Of a stretch of DNA of 64,000 nt, positions 61,501 to 64,000 are shown piece by piece (position 1 is the stretch's first letter; each line of letters begins with the position of its first letter). The notes under the pieces were generated by a model. The model saw nothing but the letters and a program-made list of their open reading frames with translations. It was not told the DNA's origin and searched no databases. A program made the position numbers and the translations under genes. Source of the DNA: Rhodamnia argentea (lineage: Eukaryota > Streptophyta > Magnoliopsida > Myrtales > Myrtaceae); contig NC_063155.1 of the NCBI RefSeq assembly GCF_020921035.1, positions 6,867,001 to 6,931,000 of the forward strand, in the 5' to 3' direction.

Positions 61501-61578
61501 GAGAGAGAGAGCTTTGCAGCTTGGGATCTGAACTTTTATGGAGAATAACACCAAAGCGCTGGTCTCACCAAACCCCAC

Positions 61579-62190
61579 TAAGCGGTACCCTAAGATGGTA
61601 GAAACATCTTCTCCAGCTCCTCAAAGACAACTTTTTTTTGTTTTTCCTAGGAAACCCTTTTCAGACAAAATTAGCTACAAGCTGTGGGGTGAAAAAATTG
61701 AGAAGATAGCAAAAATATTTTTTAAACCCTAGAAAAGGAGGATGCTGCTACCAATTAATTGGCAGAAAAACACAAAGAAAAAGGAAGAAGATGCCATTAG
61801 CAGTCCTTCTCTGGAGATGAGAGAATACTTCACCATTGATGCCAACAGAAAAAGAGACGAGACCCATAGATAATATAGTATTAAGACCAAAACCACCAAA
61901 CGGTGCCCTAAAATGGTAGAAAGATCTTCTCCAGCTCCTCAAAGAAAATTTTTTCTAGGAAAACATTTTCAGACAAAATAAGCTACAAGCTGTGGGATGA
62001 AAAAATTGAGAAGATAGCAAAATTGTCTTTTAAACCCTAGAAAAGGAGGATGCTGCTACCAACCAATTGGCAAGAAAAAAGAAAGGAAGAAGATGCCACA
62101 GCTGTCCTTGTCCTGAGAGGTGAGAATACTTCACCGTTGATGCCTACAAGAAAAGAGACAAGACCCATAAAGAATATAGTATATAAGACC
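61579..62190. repeat. Tandem duplication of about 310 bp
   Basis: Two copies, about 61,579-61,885 and 61,893-62,190, share in order TAAGATGGTAGAAA/TAAAATGGTAGAAA, CTTCTCCAGCTCCTCAAAGA, AGCTACAAGCTGTGGG, AAAATTGAGAAGATAGCAAA, AACCCTAGAAAAGGAGGATG, GCTGCTACCAA and AATACTTCACC. Spacing between equivalent words is 308-318 bases. Frames inside are short and differ between copies, so this looks like non-coding DNA. Confidence 0.85.
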
Positions 62191-64000
62191 CACCACCAAA
62201 CACAGAGGAAGCTGAAGCTACCAACAAACCCCCCAAAGATGGTCACTTTCGAAAACCCTAAGGAAAGCTCTCGGAGAAGGAAGGCCGGAAGCAGAAGAAC
62301 AATTCAATTCCAGGGGAAACCAGAAAAGGAAACAAGACGTTTCTTTGCACTTGGCACAGGTTCTGGAAAAGATGCGCATCTCGGAACTGCAACTCGACCA
62401 TCCAGAAGCAGATACGAAAAGAAAGAGAGAGAGAGAGACGAGTGAGAAACCCTAAGAGATAAAGAAAAAAAAACAGGGGCAGGGATCCATGGAAGAGACT
62501 CCCAGAAAGCTCCAAGAATGCTAGTGTGGTTGGACCAATTGGCAGAAGGTGAACTGTGCAAGGCAATGATAGCCAAAGAGGAAGTGACCTATGAGAATAA
62601 TCAAAAGCCAGCCTATGATCCCTGATAAATAGTGTCCCTCCACGGATTTTACACCGTTGGATCGAAAAAGCAATACTACAATCATCACGTCCAGATATAT
62701 TGAACGGCTGCGATGAAAAGCCGATATGACTCTTACTTTTGAAAAGCTTCTAGTCGTGCATTGTTTGGACTTCGGAAGAACTTTTGTCTTATTCACACTT
62801 TTACACCAGCACCCTCATCTGCCCTAAGTACCGAGGAAATCTGGGGGACTGAACAGAAAGATAAAAAGGATCGCTTCAGATTAAATTGGGGGCACTTCAT
62901 TTTTTTCGTTTTTCTCTTTCACGTGTAAAATAGACAATTTAATCAGTCTTCATGAATCATCAACAGCTGCGACGATTAGATTTCCCAATACAAAAGAACC
63001 CTCCTGACCTTAATTGTATTTAAGAACGTTTCCAGCATCCTTAGGAATCTTTCATTAGATTAAGAATGTTCAAAGCAATGTAAGGTTGTGTCTAGATTTA
63101 GCATAAAAGTAATATGATAAAGAAAAATGCTGAGTTGACCGTCCCCCACAAACTGACAATGGCACAGCCAGCTCTCAGCCACAAACGTGTTACGTAAAAT
63201 ACGAACAAGTTTGTGACTGAAATAAATTTTCGGCTGAAAGTTAACCGTCCCACCGTCAATATGTGGGGGACACAAATTGTTGAGTAAGTGTGCATATTCA
63301 AGTATTCAATCACAGTTAGCCTCACCTCACGACTAACGCCCTCAAATGTAATTATTTCGCACGCAGTCTCTAATTGAAGAAGCTTTCTCTAATGCCCTTA
63401 ATAGACTAAAAGCAAAACAGGGCACATTGTTAAGGAAAGAATTTTCCACGATGTGTTACTTTGAGAAATGCCTAAGTTTGAATTTAGAATGAATGAGAGA
63501 CGTGTGGGACATTATAAGAAGCTGTGTAGACCATTTTAGTTACCATTTTGCTCATATTGATTACATATATGTCGCAATCGTTAAGCTCACAACGATATGT
63601 GCTTTATTGAGATTTTGCGCAAAATTTGTTGGTTATTTGGTTGCTCGGTGACTACCAGGCAAGTATCACAGGGCAATTTTTAGCAAAATGCTAATTTCGA
63701 TTGTAGTTGCTTAGTACTGTACAGTAGGATTTGCTCCATCTATAGTTGTACTAGCGGGCATGAATGAACAGATGAACAAGTTGAGAGCCAGCAGAGTGAC
63801 TGATTCCTAAACAAGAGAGGAGGATGGCAGAAATGAGACAGCGGATGAGTTCCAAAAAAGAAAAGAAAAGAAAAGACTGACTGTTAAACGTCTCATTACC
63901 GGGTTGACTAAACGTTCCTGATTACCATAACATTCTTCATCTAAAAATAATCATTCAAAAAGATTATACATGTTTTCTGCTGTGGAGAAGAGATTTACTG
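62191..64000. other. Intergenic DNA at the right edge
   Basis: No gene is supported. An open frame runs to 62,445 on the plus strand, but its translation is lysine/arginine-rich and unrecognised. At about 63,135-63,275 an imperfect inverted repeat has arms GACCGTCCCCCACAAACTGAC and, in reverse, GTCAATATGTGGGGGACAC; this may be a MITE. Confidence 0.45.

Noticed and set aside
61200..62796. Frames around the 310-bp duplication as a possible gene
   Set aside because: Frames differ between the two copies and consist of basic or microsatellite-derived sequence.

Overview
This window is nuclear DNA from a flowering plant, almost certainly a core eudicot. Five multi-exon genes have GT-AG introns and plant-specific protein families, and the space between them holds long CT/GA microsatellites, decayed retrotransposons, hAT elements and organelle-derived DNA. 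Repeat style hints weakly at a woody rosid such as Myrtaceae; I cannot prove the species.

Layout: (1) 1-1.9 kb, non-coding with a GC-rich inverted repeat. (2) 2.08-7.93 kb, + strand, a nine-exon alpha/beta-hydrolase lipase of the At1g73920/At1g18460 type. (3) 8.4-9.7 kb, a small hAT MITE with perfect 8-bp target duplications and a Ty1/copia relic. (4) 12.8-20.75 kb, + strand, HDA15, a histone deacetylase with a RanBP2 zinc finger, 17 coding exons. (5) 22.2-27.3 kb, a composite island: GGCCCA-rich tracts outside, organelle-derived DNA with a plastid-type tRNA-Val(GAC) and a petD scrap, and a 2.9-kb broken hAT transposon inside. (6) 28.3-33.0 kb, - strand, a DENN-domain (DENND6/AFI1-like) protein. 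(7) 35.3-43.1 kb, - strand, MSH2 in 13 exons, with E2F and site II promoter motifs. (8) 43.2-54.6 kb, gene-poor, with out-of-order copia remnants and repeat families. (9) 55.2-56.5 kb, + strand, a CYC/TB1-class TCP factor, best read as BRANCHED1/TCP18. (10) 56.5-64 kb, no gene I can support.

The genes do not form a pathway; they are neighbours by descent. From memory, the Arabidopsis relatives of HDA15, MSH2 and TCP18 sit together on chromosome 3 (At3g18520, At3g18524, At3g18550), while those of the lipase and DENN gene are adjacent on chromosome 1 (At1g73920, At1g73930). Here both sets are interleaved in one block, as expected of an ancestral order that was duplicated and fractionated in Arabidopsis.

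For all five genes I built the exons by hand. Every junction has GT-AG ends and the summed coding lengths are whole codons (700, 601, 644, 942 and 380 aa). No clearly new biological system was found. The best non-routine signals are the related hAT element and MITE, the hAT nested in organelle DNA, the alternative C-terminus and upstream ORFs of the TCP gene, and the E2F promoter of MSH2.
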